Assembly: GCA_039105265.1 (NCBI GenBank)
Contig: JAPFFF010000002.1
Coordinates: forward strand, 8,122,001-8,186,000
Length of the DNA: 64,000 nucleotides
Direction: 5' to 3'
DNA from: Tritrichomonas musculus
Taxonomy: Eukaryota; Parabasalia; Tritrichomonadida; Tritrichomonadidae
Shown: positions 9,724 through 19,300 of the stretch, one piece after another
How the letters are laid out: the number at the start of each line of letters is the position of its first letter
Numbering within the stretch: the first letter of the stretch is position 1
Made by a program: the position numbers and the translations under genes
The notes under the pieces: model-generated
What the model saw: only the letters and a program-made list of their open reading frames with translations
What the model was told of the DNA's origin: nothing
Databases searched by the model: none

Positions 9724-10020
9724 ATGAATACTAATATATATGAAATCAATGATATTGATATAATAAAGAAAGTTATTCATGAGCTGATATTGATGAATGA
9801 AATAAAAGCATTGAGAAGGTTATTGAAGAATAATCCATATTGCATTCAATTAAAGCCGAAAGACTTAAATAAAGAATATAATAAAAAAGGATATAAATTC
9901 AGCAAACGTAATACAAATTTTGTTCTAATTATTGACAAAAAAGATTCAGTAAATGATAAATGTATAGAGCTAATGAATCGCTTATGTAATACTCAAGCAA
10001 AGCTTGTGAATAAGGCCTGA
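9724..10020 (+). CDS. Small hypothetical gene in helicase element
   Basis: 98 residues, charged, starting MNTNIYEINDIDIIKKVI; the middle reads MNEIKALRRLLKNNP and the C-terminus is basic. No domain recognised. It is preceded by ATATTTTTG and TTTTTTTGTATG within 40 bp of the ATG, matching the upstream pattern of its helicase neighbour. It may be an accessory replication or regulatory protein of the element; that is inference. Confidence 0.45.
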   Translation: MNTNIYEINDIDIIKKVIHELILMNEIKALRRLLKNNPYCIQLKPKDLNKEYNKKGYKFSKRNTNFVLIIDKKDSVNDKCIELMNRLCNTQAKLVNKA

Positions 10021-10424
10021 TTTATTTTTATCATGCGCGTCTATTAATGCTAGTGCGGGAATTCTCCTCCTAGAGCTATAGTGCATAATTGCACTCTAGA
10101 GCTACTGCTGGTCTGGTGGTCTGGTAGAATTCTACCAGACCCAAATTAGGCTAGAAATGCGACAGGGGGAATTCTCCTCCTCGAGTTAGAGCTGTGTTAG
10201 AGCCATTGTTAGAGCTGCGTTAGAGCCATTGTCAGAGCTGCGTTAAAGCCATCATTAGAGCTTCGTTAGAGCTTCATAGTTATGGTTAGCATATGATTTA
10301 TTTTGGTCGCGTTCTTGGTAACAAAATATGGCACCTAGTATAGTAGCCGGGGCGAGTTGTTACTCGCAACGGTGTTTGGCAGGGGGCGGGCTTCGCCCGC
10401 CCACAACCTGCGCATTCTACTATA

Positions 10425-11493
10425 TCCTCATAATATGATTTGTGAAATCCTGAATAAAACATTTTCCAATATAAGTCATCCAATAATGATGTAATATCAC
10501 TCTTTAAAGCTATTTCATCTTGCTTTAATATTTTTTCCGCTAATATTAATTTGGTATTGAAGCCTTCAACATTAAAGTACCAATAACCATCATCCCTTGG
10601 TTCATAGGCACATTCATAGGATATTCCATCTATCTCCTCTATCCAATATATTTCTGTTTGAATAGCCGTATTATCATCATGAACAAATAGAATATCAAAA
10701 TTATGAACCATGTCAGAGTCATCAGTAAATGTCCCAACAAGACGAGTTTCCTATTCAATTTTATTTTGACTTCCCACGTTCCTGAACTATCTTGTACATT
10801 TTCAAATGGCACTTCAATAGATTCTTTGTATATCAAATCATTTTTCTCTCTAAATTTGCTAATGTCTTTATTTAATACACACTCCTTCATGGCTTCATCC
10901 ACAGTAGGGTAGTTATCAAACTCAGCCTCTAGCTCATTGACCTTCTCAGCTAACAATTTGAAACAAGGCTTTAGTGAGTCCCTAAACATATTGCTGATAT
11001 CCATAGCACCACTTAATGTCAAGGTTCCTGTATCAGGGTTATCATTCTCATCAGTAAAAGGTAGTTCATCAAGTTGCTTATACTCCTCTTCACACCAGGT
11101 AATTATAGGGGTAATATCTTTGGTTATGCTTCTTGCAGTAGTACCTGACATGAAGTTAATGCTATTTCTAACCAAATCACTCATACCTTTGGTTGACTTA
11201 TGCGAGAATAACCTTTTAAGGAATCCTCCACCTTTTATGGTAGGAAAGCTTATACAATCTGGATATAGCTGCATACCAATAGAACCTATTGATCCAGCAG
11301 TACCTGCAACTCCAAAAGCTAATGCTGTCCATGAGACTATACGCAAATTATCTACATCATCCTCCAAATGTTGAGTAACTTGTTCAGTCCTTGATACTCT
11401 ACCTTTTAGACTTTCCATTACAGTGTTCATTTCGTTAACATCATAGCTAATAACATCCACATTGTTGGTGACTAAGTTTAAATCACTCCTCAT
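10425..11493 (-). pseudogene. Virus-like structural-type gene remnant
   Basis: Broken gene of a virus-like element. The N-terminal part has a predicted coiled coil (NEMNTVMESLKGRVSRTEQ) followed by a hydrophobic Ala/Gly/Ser-rich segment (SWTALAFGVAGTAGSIG), a layout often seen in fibre-like or membrane-associated virion proteins. Later parts are acidic and globular. It ends against the right TIR of the helicase element, which may have inserted into it. About one or two breaks. Family not identified. Confidence 0.5.
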
Positions 11494-11590
11494 AGTAGTA
11501 ATATTATTAGCAGTAATTATCTTAGAGGAGGTAATATTATAATCAGTATATAAGGTTGTTGCCCCATTAGGATTTGGGGATACTAGTTAG

Positions 11591-11625
11591 ATATGGTAGT
11601 GGGTGTTTCACACCACACTACACAC
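11591..11625. repeat. Perfect hairpin in virus-like remnant
   Basis: GTAGTG-GGTGT-TTC-ACACC-ACACTAC forms a near-perfect stem with a 3-nt loop, just upstream of the structural-type remnant. It could be a transcription terminator or an edge motif. Confidence 0.45.
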
Positions 11626-11843
11626 ATGAAACTTACACTTTTGGTCTATTTTAATAACGAAAATGACAAAATGACAAACAAGAAGAGATGTCATGATTTA
11701 CGTCTCGTGGCGCTTATGATTTAATGTATATCGTCACTGATGACAGTATTGTCGTTATTCATTTATTGATACAACAAATGATATTCATAAATTGTCATTC
11801 ATCAGATGATGCACAAATAAAATATAATTTATTGATATCATAA

Positions 11844-12127
11844 ATGAAACGATTAACTGACCCAATCGATTACACACCAATACCAAAAGAATACGAGCGA
11901 ATCGAATTAATTTATTTTCAACCATTGAGTGTTCTGTTGAAACGAGATGATAAAACATTGAGTCCACAAATGAAGAAATTGAACGAAGAGACAAAAATAA
12001 AAATGTTCACTGATGAAACTGCTAAAGTTTTTGATATAAAAGCATTTATCCTTAAATCTTTATTGTTGAATGCATTTTTTCAGGTTATTATTATTTTTTT
12101 CCTTAAAAACAATACTTTACAATTGAA
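11844..12127 (+). pseudogene. Virus-like gene remnant A (paralogue at 50630-50884)
   Basis: The sequence TPIPKEYERIELIYFQPLS...KRDDKTLS and EETKIKMFTDET recurs almost word for word in the minus-strand gene at 50630-50884, including the upstream ATTTATTGATATCATAAATG context. That shows one gene family present in two virus-like remnants. No known domain. It runs up to the Maverick insertion site at 12134. Treated as a fossil. Confidence 0.55.
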
Positions 12128-12133
12128 AAGGTT
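12128..12133 (+). repeat. Target-site duplication, left (AAGGTT)
   Basis: Six bases directly before the AG terminus; identical to 31950-31955. Six bp is the length made by Polinton integrases. Confidence 0.9.
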
Positions 12134-12407
12134 AGTAGTGATGATAGTTCCGCATGGGGACCAGATAAATTTCAAATATAACAGCCACATCTAGCCTAAT
12201 TTTGATATTCACATAACCATTTAAAATTAAGCTCCAGACCTTGAATTTTTGCTGAAATGTCATAGTCCAAATACAAGGAATCTATGGTCTTTTAAAGGAA
12301 ATTGCATGTGCCAGGTATCCCCTCCATATCCCCATTCGGCTTCGCCTCAAGGGGACCAATATCCCCATGCGGAACTATCATCACTACTAAGAGGTTCACT
12401 TAAGGGG

Positions 12408-12475
12408 TCATACCTCACACCTCATACCTCACACCTCATACCTCACACCTCATACCTCACCTCAAATTGGTATAG
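12408..12475 (+). repeat. CACCTCATAC-CTCA minisatellite in left TIR
   Basis: Tandem units of about 14 bp (CTCATACCTCACAC) repeated about five times. Related tracts sit at 14033-14078, 30030-30080 and 31645-31680, so each TIR gene is bracketed by two such tracts in opposite orientation. Confidence 0.8.
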
Positions 12476-12584
12476 GGGTACCCAAGAGGGGCCTCTCAAA
12501 ATCCATTTTAGGTAAATTCCATAAATTGACAATCCCAAAAATAATGCTATTCTCGAATCAATTTAATTTTTTATCTGGTTTGAA

Positions 12585-13934
12585 ATGAGTATTGTCCCAA
12601 CTAACACCCAAGTAGTTTCATATGAAGGTTCTTTCTGCAAGGAATTGGAGATTCGTATGAACAAAATATTGAATAAATCCCAACGTGAACATAATCGCGA
12701 GTCAGCTCTCAAGTGCTATATACATAAGGAGCTCTCGCTTGATGAGTACGATGAGTGGATCCAAGATATGAATACCAAAATTGATAGTTATACAAACATT
12801 GAATCTCCTGAGCGAGCACTGCTAATGAAGGAGTTATCATATATCAACCGAGATCGCGAACGTCTAATGAAATTTCAAGATGAGCTCGATAAGAAACGCA
12901 AAACTTTGATTTACAGTTATACACACCCCCTTGACTATGCCGTTGACATCATCACAAAGGATATCAATATGTTCAACCAGAATTTGCTCAGTTGCATATT
13001 CGAATCGTTCGTCAATAAGGTCAAATCCTTATGTCCCAAAGACAAATCATATGAGGGTACCATTAAATTCGTATACTATGATAGAACCTCTACCAAGGTC
13101 ATAAACCTATTCGATTCATTAACACAAAGATTAATATCTAGCTTCACTAAGCTACTCACTGGAGTTGGAACGCTTGCGCTCAGCAACGAAGTTGCAACGA
13201 ATGAGTACTTCGCAAATGATATACATAAATATGATTCCCTAGTGAAATTGCGTGAGGAAATCAGCTATGCTTGTTATAATCTATACCTTGGAACAATCAT
13301 TGATGCAATCGATAATAAACTTGATCAATATCCCCCAACTGAAATGTCATCTAGTGAACTCGTTATTGGGTACTCTAGAGTACTCATGAAGAATCTCAAT
13401 GAATATATCTTACACGATTTATCCAAAATCATCGATAGGGAAATCAAGGATTGCATTGCAAAAATATGTGAAAATGAGCTCTTAAATTATATCCACATTA
13501 AGGAACCAGAGATGGCTGAGGAACCCAAACAGAGTTTGACTGAGGTATCTGCCAAGGAATCTGCCAAGGAATCAAATACTGAATCCCAAACTACACCCAT
13601 TGTTGAAGAATCCAAGGAATCAAATACTGAACCTGAGATAGCCAAGGTATCTGCCAAGGAATCAAATGCCGAACCCCAGCATACACCCATTATAGCTGAA
13701 GTATATGAGATTGATCAGGAGAAGACCTTAGACGATTTCATTAAGGGTCTCCCAAATGATAAGATATGTATAGTAGAATTGACTCAAAAATATAATGCGT
13801 ACTTCGACACTAATGTAAACCCTCGTGGATTAGGTGTAATACTCTCAAAATCGGGTAAACTGAGAACGCAGTTCCTGCTTAAGACCATTGCATGGGAGAA
13901 GAGTAAGAGAGTTATATACTATAGCAAGGCTTGA
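12585..13934 (+). CDS. Maverick TIR gene, left copy (unknown function)
   Basis: 449 residues, identical to the product of 30177-31526. Residues 1-300 look alpha-helical and charged with no known domain. Residues 310-375 are a low-complexity linker of ESxxES and AKESN repeats. The last 70 residues (DKICIVELTQKY, NPRGLGVILSKS) have the rhythm of a small winged-helix DNA-binding fold like those at the end of some viral primases; this is a guess from pattern. A gene located in both TIRs could bind element ends. Upstream TTCTCGAATC and AATTTTTTATCTGG words resemble those before the gene at 14131. Confidence 0.75.
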   Translation: MSIVPTNTQVVSYEGSFCKELEIRMNKILNKSQREHNRESALKCYIHKELSLDEYDEWIQDMNTKIDSYTNIESPERALLMKELSYINRDRERLMKFQDELDKKRKTLIYSYTHPLDYAVDIITKDINMFNQNLLSCIFESFVNKVKSLCPKDKSYEGTIKFVYYDRTSTKVINLFDSLTQRLISSFTKLLTGVGTLALSNEVATNEYFANDIHKYDSLVKLREEISYACYNLYLGTIIDAIDNKLDQYPPTEMSSSELVIGYSRVLMKNLNEYILHDLSKIIDREIKDCIAKICENELLNYIHIKEPEMAEEPKQSLTEVSAKESAKESNTESQTTPIVEESKESNTEPEIAKVSAKESNAEPQHTPIIAEVYEIDQEKTLDDFIKGLPNDKICIVELTQKYNAYFDTNVNPRGLGVILSKSGKLRTQFLLKTIAWEKSKRVIYYSKA

Positions 13935-14130
13935 ATAATTTATTTTTGGACTTATGAGGATTCCCAATTAAAGGATTTACCTAAATTGAATTTTATGACC
14001 CCCCTCTTGGGTACCCCTATACCAATTTGAGGTAGTATGAGGTGTGAGGTATGAGGTGTGAGGTGTGAGGTGTGAGATGAGTCCATAACTAACTAGTTCT
14101 CAATGCAACTCAATTTTTATCCAGCTTGAA

Positions 14131-14898
14131 ATGGAATCAACAGCAATCAACATTCCAATGTCAGCCATTGTCGAACCAATCAATGACGAATATGAATACA
14201 TCCAGTATAATGAGAAGCTTCGTTTGATACATTCCATTAATGATGATATGTACCAGATGCAATCGATTCTCACTGCATGTAATTCAAAGAAACAAGCTTA
14301 TAGGTGGAGGCAACTCGCTGAAACCAATGAAATTCTTGATGAATTATCGTCACAGCAAAATTGCTGCGACCTAGATATTGTTCAAGATAGACCTAATTTA
14401 CCAAATGATTTGAAAGGCACATACATTCACCGATTGCTTGTCAATGATGTTGCATGCTGGGCTAATCGAAAGTATGCCATATATATTGCCAAACTATTGG
14501 ATTCATATTTTGAGAAGCAACGTGAGCAGCTGGTTAACAAAATCGATGACCTAACTCCAAGGGCTGTCCCCAAGGATCACAAACATAGCTACCGATATAT
14601 GATATGGCTTGAGGAACTTCCCAAAAATAAGAATTTTGTGATACTCCATCTCGTTCGTCGCAACAAGCATTCATGGAGGCAGGTCAGTAAGATTTATCAA
14701 GATGAGAAGAAGCGCTGGGCATATGTTGATGACCTACCAATTGCGATGACCCCGAATGAAGATATCAAACGAATGGCCAAAGCTATGTTCAAAGGGGATG
14801 ATGTCCGTGTAGGTGGTACTGATATTATCATTAACAAATCATGCCTTGATGAGTTTCATGAAGCTGTAGACAAATACTTTAAAAATATGCATCTTTAA
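14131..14898 (+). CDS. Maverick gene, unknown (255 aa)
   Basis: First gene inside the left TIR. Charged, largely helical; Arg/Trp-rich in the middle (KQAYRWRQLAETNE, NKHSWRQVSKIYQDE). The C-terminal part from about residue 150 is basic and compact. No domain recognised. Starts 53 bp after the TIR edge at ATG in GCTTGAAATGG; the upstream stretch resembles that of the TIR gene, suggesting similar control. Next gene begins 22 bp after its stop. Confidence 0.65.
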   Translation: MESTAINIPMSAIVEPINDEYEYIQYNEKLRLIHSINDDMYQMQSILTACNSKKQAYRWRQLAETNEILDELSSQQNCCDLDIVQDRPNLPNDLKGTYIHRLLVNDVACWANRKYAIYIAKLLDSYFEKQREQLVNKIDDLTPRAVPKDHKHSYRYMIWLEELPKNKNFVILHLVRRNKHSWRQVSKIYQDEKKRWAYVDDLPIAMTPNEDIKRMAKAMFKGDDVRVGGTDIIINKSCLDEFHEAVDKYFKNMHL

Positions 14899-14907
14899 AT
14901 AATATTT

Positions 14908-14916
14908 TATTTTTGC
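14908..14916 (+). promoter_or_regulatory. TATTTTTGC box before 14921 gene
   Basis: Exact TATTTTTGC, its G six bases before the ATG. Member of the shared upstream motif set in this element. Confidence 0.55.
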
Positions 14917-14920
14917 ATAA

Positions 14921-15454
14921 ATGGATATTTCAGCTACAGAATCTGACACTGATATGCTCTCAAAAATCGTAGATGGTATCACCGATTTGCGCCGAGATGT
15001 CAAGCATTTGATTAAACGTTGGAGCAGTAAACGCAAACCTTCCACAGATTCACCTCAGGATTCACCTCAGGACTCAACTCAGGACTCACCTCCTGAAGCA
15101 ACTGAGAACGCAGTTCCTGCCTCACCTCCTGATGAAACTGAAACTCAATCTATTGAACATCCTCGACCTCGTTTAAATAGAACCCATATATTCAATCGAA
15201 GCAAGTTTTTGGATATTGAGGATCACGACCGATTGATCCAATATGTCACATCAAAGGATGTAATCGATGCGGTCTCCAACGTGGAACCTCATAAACGAGT
15301 ATCTCTATTGCGTAGACTCATCTACGATAACCTAAAGTTGAGTATCTCCATGTATATGACCCAAAAACTAATCAACACCCATATGCCTATAAACGGTCCC
15401 CCAAGGGAAACAGCTCCAGACCCAGATGCTGAGATTGATACAACCGATTTCTAA
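14921..15454 (+). CDS. Maverick gene, unknown (177 aa)
   Basis: Short N-terminal helix (DMLSKIVDGITDLRRDVKHL), then a low-complexity linker with DSPQ repeats and Pro/Glu/Thr residues (about 45-90), then a helical basic C-terminal region (FLDIEDHDRLIQYV, RVSLLRRLIYDNLK). No domain recognised. Tandem with its neighbours on the same strand, gaps 22-23 bp, each gene having its own T-rich box. Confidence 0.6.
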   Translation: MDISATESDTDMLSKIVDGITDLRRDVKHLIKRWSSKRKPSTDSPQDSPQDSTQDSPPEATENAVPASPPDETETQSIEHPRPRLNRTHIFNRSKFLDIEDHDRLIQYVTSKDVIDAVSNVEPHKRVSLLRRLIYDNLKLSISMYMTQKLINTHMPINGPPRETAPDPDAEIDTTDF

Positions 15455-15458
15455 TTTA

Positions 15459-15467
15459 AATTTTTGC
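15459..15467 (+). promoter_or_regulatory. AATTTTTGC box before 15478 gene
   Basis: Variant of the shared motif 11 bases before the ATG. Confidence 0.5.
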
Positions 15468-15477
15468 AACTCTCAAA

Positions 15478-15801
15478 ATGACAAATTTTGTAACTCTCAA
15501 GGATAAACCTAATTGGAACTACTTTAAGGATAATATATTACCTAACATACAGATTATCCAAAATACAAAGGACTGGTTAACAATTAAGGGATTCACTACC
15601 GCCAACAACAACTACATCTATATCATCTATACACATGTTGATTTAGGGTATACAATTGAAGATGCCAATAGAGATATGATGTGGACGAATGGTCCTCTAT
15701 ATAATATACAAAATACTTTTATTCGTACCTTCACTGATGAGACCTCCAATATAACACACACATCTTGGAAATACGAATGGACACTATATTTTAAACACTA
15801 G
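15478..15801 (+). CDS. Maverick gene, unknown small beta-rich protein (107 aa)
   Basis: Alternating polar/aromatic pattern (NNNYIYIIYTHVDLGY, TSWKYEWTLYF) suggests a small beta-sandwich or barrel. No domain recognised. Last of three short genes in a row ahead of a 560-bp gap and the polymerase. Confidence 0.6.
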   Translation: MTNFVTLKDKPNWNYFKDNILPNIQIIQNTKDWLTIKGFTTANNNYIYIIYTHVDLGYTIEDANRDMMWTNGPLYNIQNTFIRTFTDETSNITHTSWKYEWTLYFKH

Positions 15802-15838
15802 GACTAAAAAATATTTTTGCAAAAACCAACCCCATGAG

Positions 15839-15902
15839 AATGTATAGAATGTATAGAATGTATAGAATGTATATTCATACTTCATACTTCATACTTCATA
15901 CT
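15839..15902 (+). repeat. Two short tandem arrays
   Basis: Four units of GTATAGAAT directly followed, after ATTC, by CATACTT repeated three times. Located in the gap before the polymerase gene. Confidence 0.75.
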
Positions 15903-16107
15903 GGATGCGTAATGCATTCGATATGAGATGATAAGTGCCCGGGATGATACCACCCCATAAAGAGAAACAGTTTGCATCCACCATGAGGCTGGTTTGGGTT
16001 GCAAATGCCGGCAAATGCCCGTATTATCCATAATCCACAAGTAATAGCTTACCCAAGGTGTTTAGTGCGCTTGGGCTCTATCACAAATATGGACCGGAAA
16101 TAATACG

Positions 16108-16232
16108 AAAAATCGGTATGGCAGTGGATCGAACCTATGCCTGTAGTTTGCTTGCAAATGTCCCAAAGGGACCCGAAGCCCGGAGACATCCTTCATGATC
16201 CAACAACTATACCAGTTAGCGCTAACACATAT
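16108..16232 (-). ncRNA. Candidate Pol III-type, tRNA-like unit inside the Maverick
   Basis: On the minus strand a box-A-like TAGCGCTAACTGG (16212-16224) is followed by a perfect box B GGTTCGATCC (16126-16135) and a TTTTT terminator (16108-16112). Between them lies the hairpin GTCCC-TTT-GGGAC. The order and the terminator distance fit a Pol III transcript of about 120 nt. A/B spacing is wider than in an ordinary tRNA, and the acceptor and T stems pair only partly, so it is a tRNA-derived or decayed gene rather than a working tRNA. It lies antisense in the 560-bp gap upstream of the polymerase. Confidence 0.45.
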
Positions 16233-16318
16233 ATGTTTTCGATTTAGCATTTAAACCATTCCAACTACATTGCAGGGAGTATGCACATGATTAAAATTCA
16301 AAAATAATATTTAATCAA

Positions 16319-16327
16319 TATTTTTGC
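16319..16327 (+). promoter_or_regulatory. TATTTTTGC box before polymerase gene
   Basis: Exact motif, with a second TATTTTTG at 16334-16341; the likely ATG is at 16361. Confidence 0.5.
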
Positions 16328-16360
16328 GATGACTATTTTTGTATTTTTACGTTCAGGCAA

Positions 16361-19300
16361 ATGAGTAATATTACAAACGGACATTTTGGTAAAATTCCTA
16401 CAAAAACTGTCAAAAATTATATCAATATTGTTAATAATGAGTTCGGTGGCAACATCCCAACCAACCTCACATATGTCGCTCAGCTGAGCAAGCTCAGTAG
16501 GTTCCTCAATGAGAAATCATTTGTAGATCGAATAGGTTTTGATACTAGGTTTGCTCTTCAGGAATCGCATTTTGATACATTCTTTGGACAACTGAGGGCT
16601 GAACAAGAGGATGAGCAGTTGAGGGCTGAAACTGAACAGAGGTTGCGTAAACTAGAGGATGACAGACTTGAACAGGAACGCCTTAAGCAGGAACAGGAAC
16701 TTGCTGAGAAGGAACGCAAACGGCTTGAGCGTGATCGATTGAAACAGGAGAGATTGGCTAAAGAAGCAGAAGAGCAGGAACGCAAACGGCTTGAGCGTGA
16801 TCGATTGAAACAGGAGAGATTGGAACAGGAACTTGCTGAGAAGGAACGCAAACGGCTTGAGCGTGATCGATTGAAACAGGAACGTGAACGCAAGCGAATT
16901 GCCGAAGAGAGGGAACGGGAGCTGAATCGTAAGATTACGAATGGGAATTTCGATAAAAGGTATATACCTACAGAAACTGTCAAAAATTATATCAATATTG
17001 TTAATAATGAGTTCGGTGGCAACATCCCCCTCACTGATAAATATATTGTTCAGCTGACTAGACTTTCGGGGTTCCTCAATGAGAACTCATTTATAACTCG
17101 CACAGGTTTCAATCCCGATGGTATTCTCGAGGAATCACATTTTGATACATTCTTTGGACAACTTAGGGATGAACGTGCTGAGCAGGAGCGCTTGGAACAG
17201 GAACGTATTGAGCGTGAGCGTGCTGAGCGGGAACTTCTTGAACAGGAGCGTGCTGAACAGGAGCGATTGGAGCGTAAACGTGCAAAGAGACATGCCAAAA
17301 AAGCTCGTAAACGGGAGCGTGCTGAGCAGGAGCGCTTGGAACAGGAACGTATTGAGCGTGAGCGTGCTGAACGCCTTGCAAATGATAATGATTACTTCAA
17401 TAAATTCAATAGAGCTGATTACAAGGTTGATAACCTCATTGATGCATTTCAACATAAGAATACTCGAGATAAGTTTAAACAAAAACTTGAACAGGAACGT
17501 ATTGAGCGTGAGCGTGCAGCCGATAATGATTATTTCAATAAATTTGATAGAACTGATTACAAGGTTGATAACCCCATTGATGCATTTCAACATAAGAATA
17601 CTCGAGATAAGTTTAAACAAAAACTTGTAAGGGAACGTATTGAGCGTGAGCGTGCTAAACGCCTTGCAGCCGATAGTGATTACTTCAGTAAATTCAATAG
17701 AGGTGATTACATGGTTGAGGACCCCATTGATGTACTCCAGCATATGAATACCCAGAATAGGTTCCATCAGCGGTTAGATGATGAACGCAAAGTATGTTCC
17801 TATTTCAACAAGTATTATCCTGAGTATCTCAATAGAGCTGAAATACAAGATATACTCAAAAACAGGTCCAAAGTTATAAAACTAGCTCATATTATTGATG
17901 GTAGCACTAATATTGATGGTATCCCCAAGGACCCTGAAAATAATGAGATATTCGAGTACCTCAGTGAGTTCGGTCATGAATTCAAATCGAAACATACTGG
18001 TTTCCTCATGGTGAATGAACCTGAGGACTATGATAGGGCTGTAGAGGCTTGGAATAAATATAACAAATATGCTGATAATGATTACAATGAACGCGAGGAT
18101 ATTGATACATATGAGCCAATATACATATACTACTTCAATTCGATATCTACATTGAACAGTATATATGATGGTTTGCAACAGGTTTATAAACGCGAGGTAA
18201 AACCATTCAAAATCTATTTCCAACTCACAGGTGTATTTGAGTCCTCCAGTGCTGAGAATGACACATTCCAATATACAGCTAGGGAAATCAATTGGAACAA
18301 CTATAAATCAGCCATTCCAATTGTGGTTCGTGATGAGCAATCACTTGATATCGTGAAGTATTATATTGAATCAGTACTGCACTCATATGAAACCTCAACA
18401 TCTGGAACCAAGTTGATTCTCGTAGGAACCGTTTCATTCACAGTATCTCGAATGGTCAAGGTTAGTGGTCCCATCAAAGATTTGCCTAAGGAAATCAAAA
18501 ATAATAAATTCATCATCACAGATAACGCCGATGACAATCTATGTTGGTATCGATTTCTGGCTGCATGTCTCGATGACCATCTAGTTAAACCCAAATCTGG
18601 TTGCAAACCCAAATCTGGTTGCAAACCCAAATCTGGTTGCAAAACTAAGCATCGTACTCAAGCAGCTAAGAAGCTCCTATGCGAGGATCACAATATAGTG
18701 TATTCTACTAAGCCATCACAAGCTGCAATCGATCTCCTGAACAACTATCCGGGAACATCAATTGAATCCATGAAGGCATCTGCCGAGAAGCATCACTTGA
18801 ATGTGGACATCTATGAGTACTTGGAGAAACACAAGGTGTATAATCTTCAGGACCAGTGGAAATACAATGAGGATAACTCATTTAGGAAATCCGCATTGCT
18901 GTTCACTCAAAATCGAATCATTCATATAATGTACATCAAGGATGCTGAGAAGCTGACCAACATCCATATCTGCCCAAAGTGTGGTTCATATGCACATTAC
19001 GGTCATCACAATATGAAGCGTTTCGAGAACCATGTTGATAACTGTACTGGTGTATTTCGAAAACAATTCATACCCAATCGTGAACCACTACCATACTGTC
19101 CACATATACTCGGCAATCCGGTGTACGAATATTGCTTAGCATATAATCTCAAATGGAAACCCAACATATATTACATCACCTACGATTTCGAAACAGTTGA
19201 ACAGCCTGTGAATGCATCTATTGGTTCATCCACAACCATCAACTCACGACTGATTCCCCTGAGTGTATCATCATGTGTCAAATCGCAATCGGGTTGTACC

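Larger units (their letters stand above)
8485..10418. mobile_element. TIR element carrying an SF2-helicase fossil
   Basis: A 1.93-kb unit with ends AGAATGCGCAGG and its complement and about 200-bp TIRs (8485-8680 and 10230-10418), roughly 90% alike. Next to each end is a perfect hairpin of GGGCGGG and CCCGCCC around a GAA/TTC core. Inner parts of the arms share the palindrome TGGTAGAATTCTACCA and arrays of TTAGAGC(C/T)-type words. It holds a helicase gene and one small gene. I see no equal target duplication at the edges. Helicase plus TIRs recalls virus-associated linear elements such as transpovirons or decayed Polinton-like viruses, but the family is not identified. The element looks broken (about one or two breaks). 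Confidence 0.7.
12134..14078 (+). repeat. Maverick left TIR
   Basis: Inverted counterpart of 30030-31949. From the outside in: a 255-bp unit bounded by a 27-bp inverted repeat (12134-12160 and 12362-12388), a CACCTCATACCT minisatellite, then a gene cassette flanked by its own inverted repeats. The minisatellite block at 12410-12470 is about 25 bp longer than in the right TIR, the main difference seen between the two arms. Confidence 0.9.

Noticed and set aside
8485-10418. 6-bp Polinton-type duplication around the helicase element
   Set aside because: Left flank ATCAGG and right flank ACTATA differ, so the AG...CT ends alone do not make it a Polinton.
10703-11374. Plus-strand frames within the structural-type remnant
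   Set aside because: Antisense shadows of the minus-strand coding sequence.
12408-12475. Regular repeats that could suggest a CRISPR array
   Set aside because: Units are about 14 bp, contiguous and without unique spacers; this is a minisatellite in a eukaryotic genome.
14131-14898. Possible Maverick cysteine protease
   Set aside because: No His-Asp-Cys arrangement or Ulp1/adenain pattern that I could recognise, so left as unknown.
17050-17767. Minus- and plus-strand frames with regular repeats inside the polymerase gene
   Set aside because: Shadows of the charged coiled-coil repeats of the polymerase; no independent coding signal.
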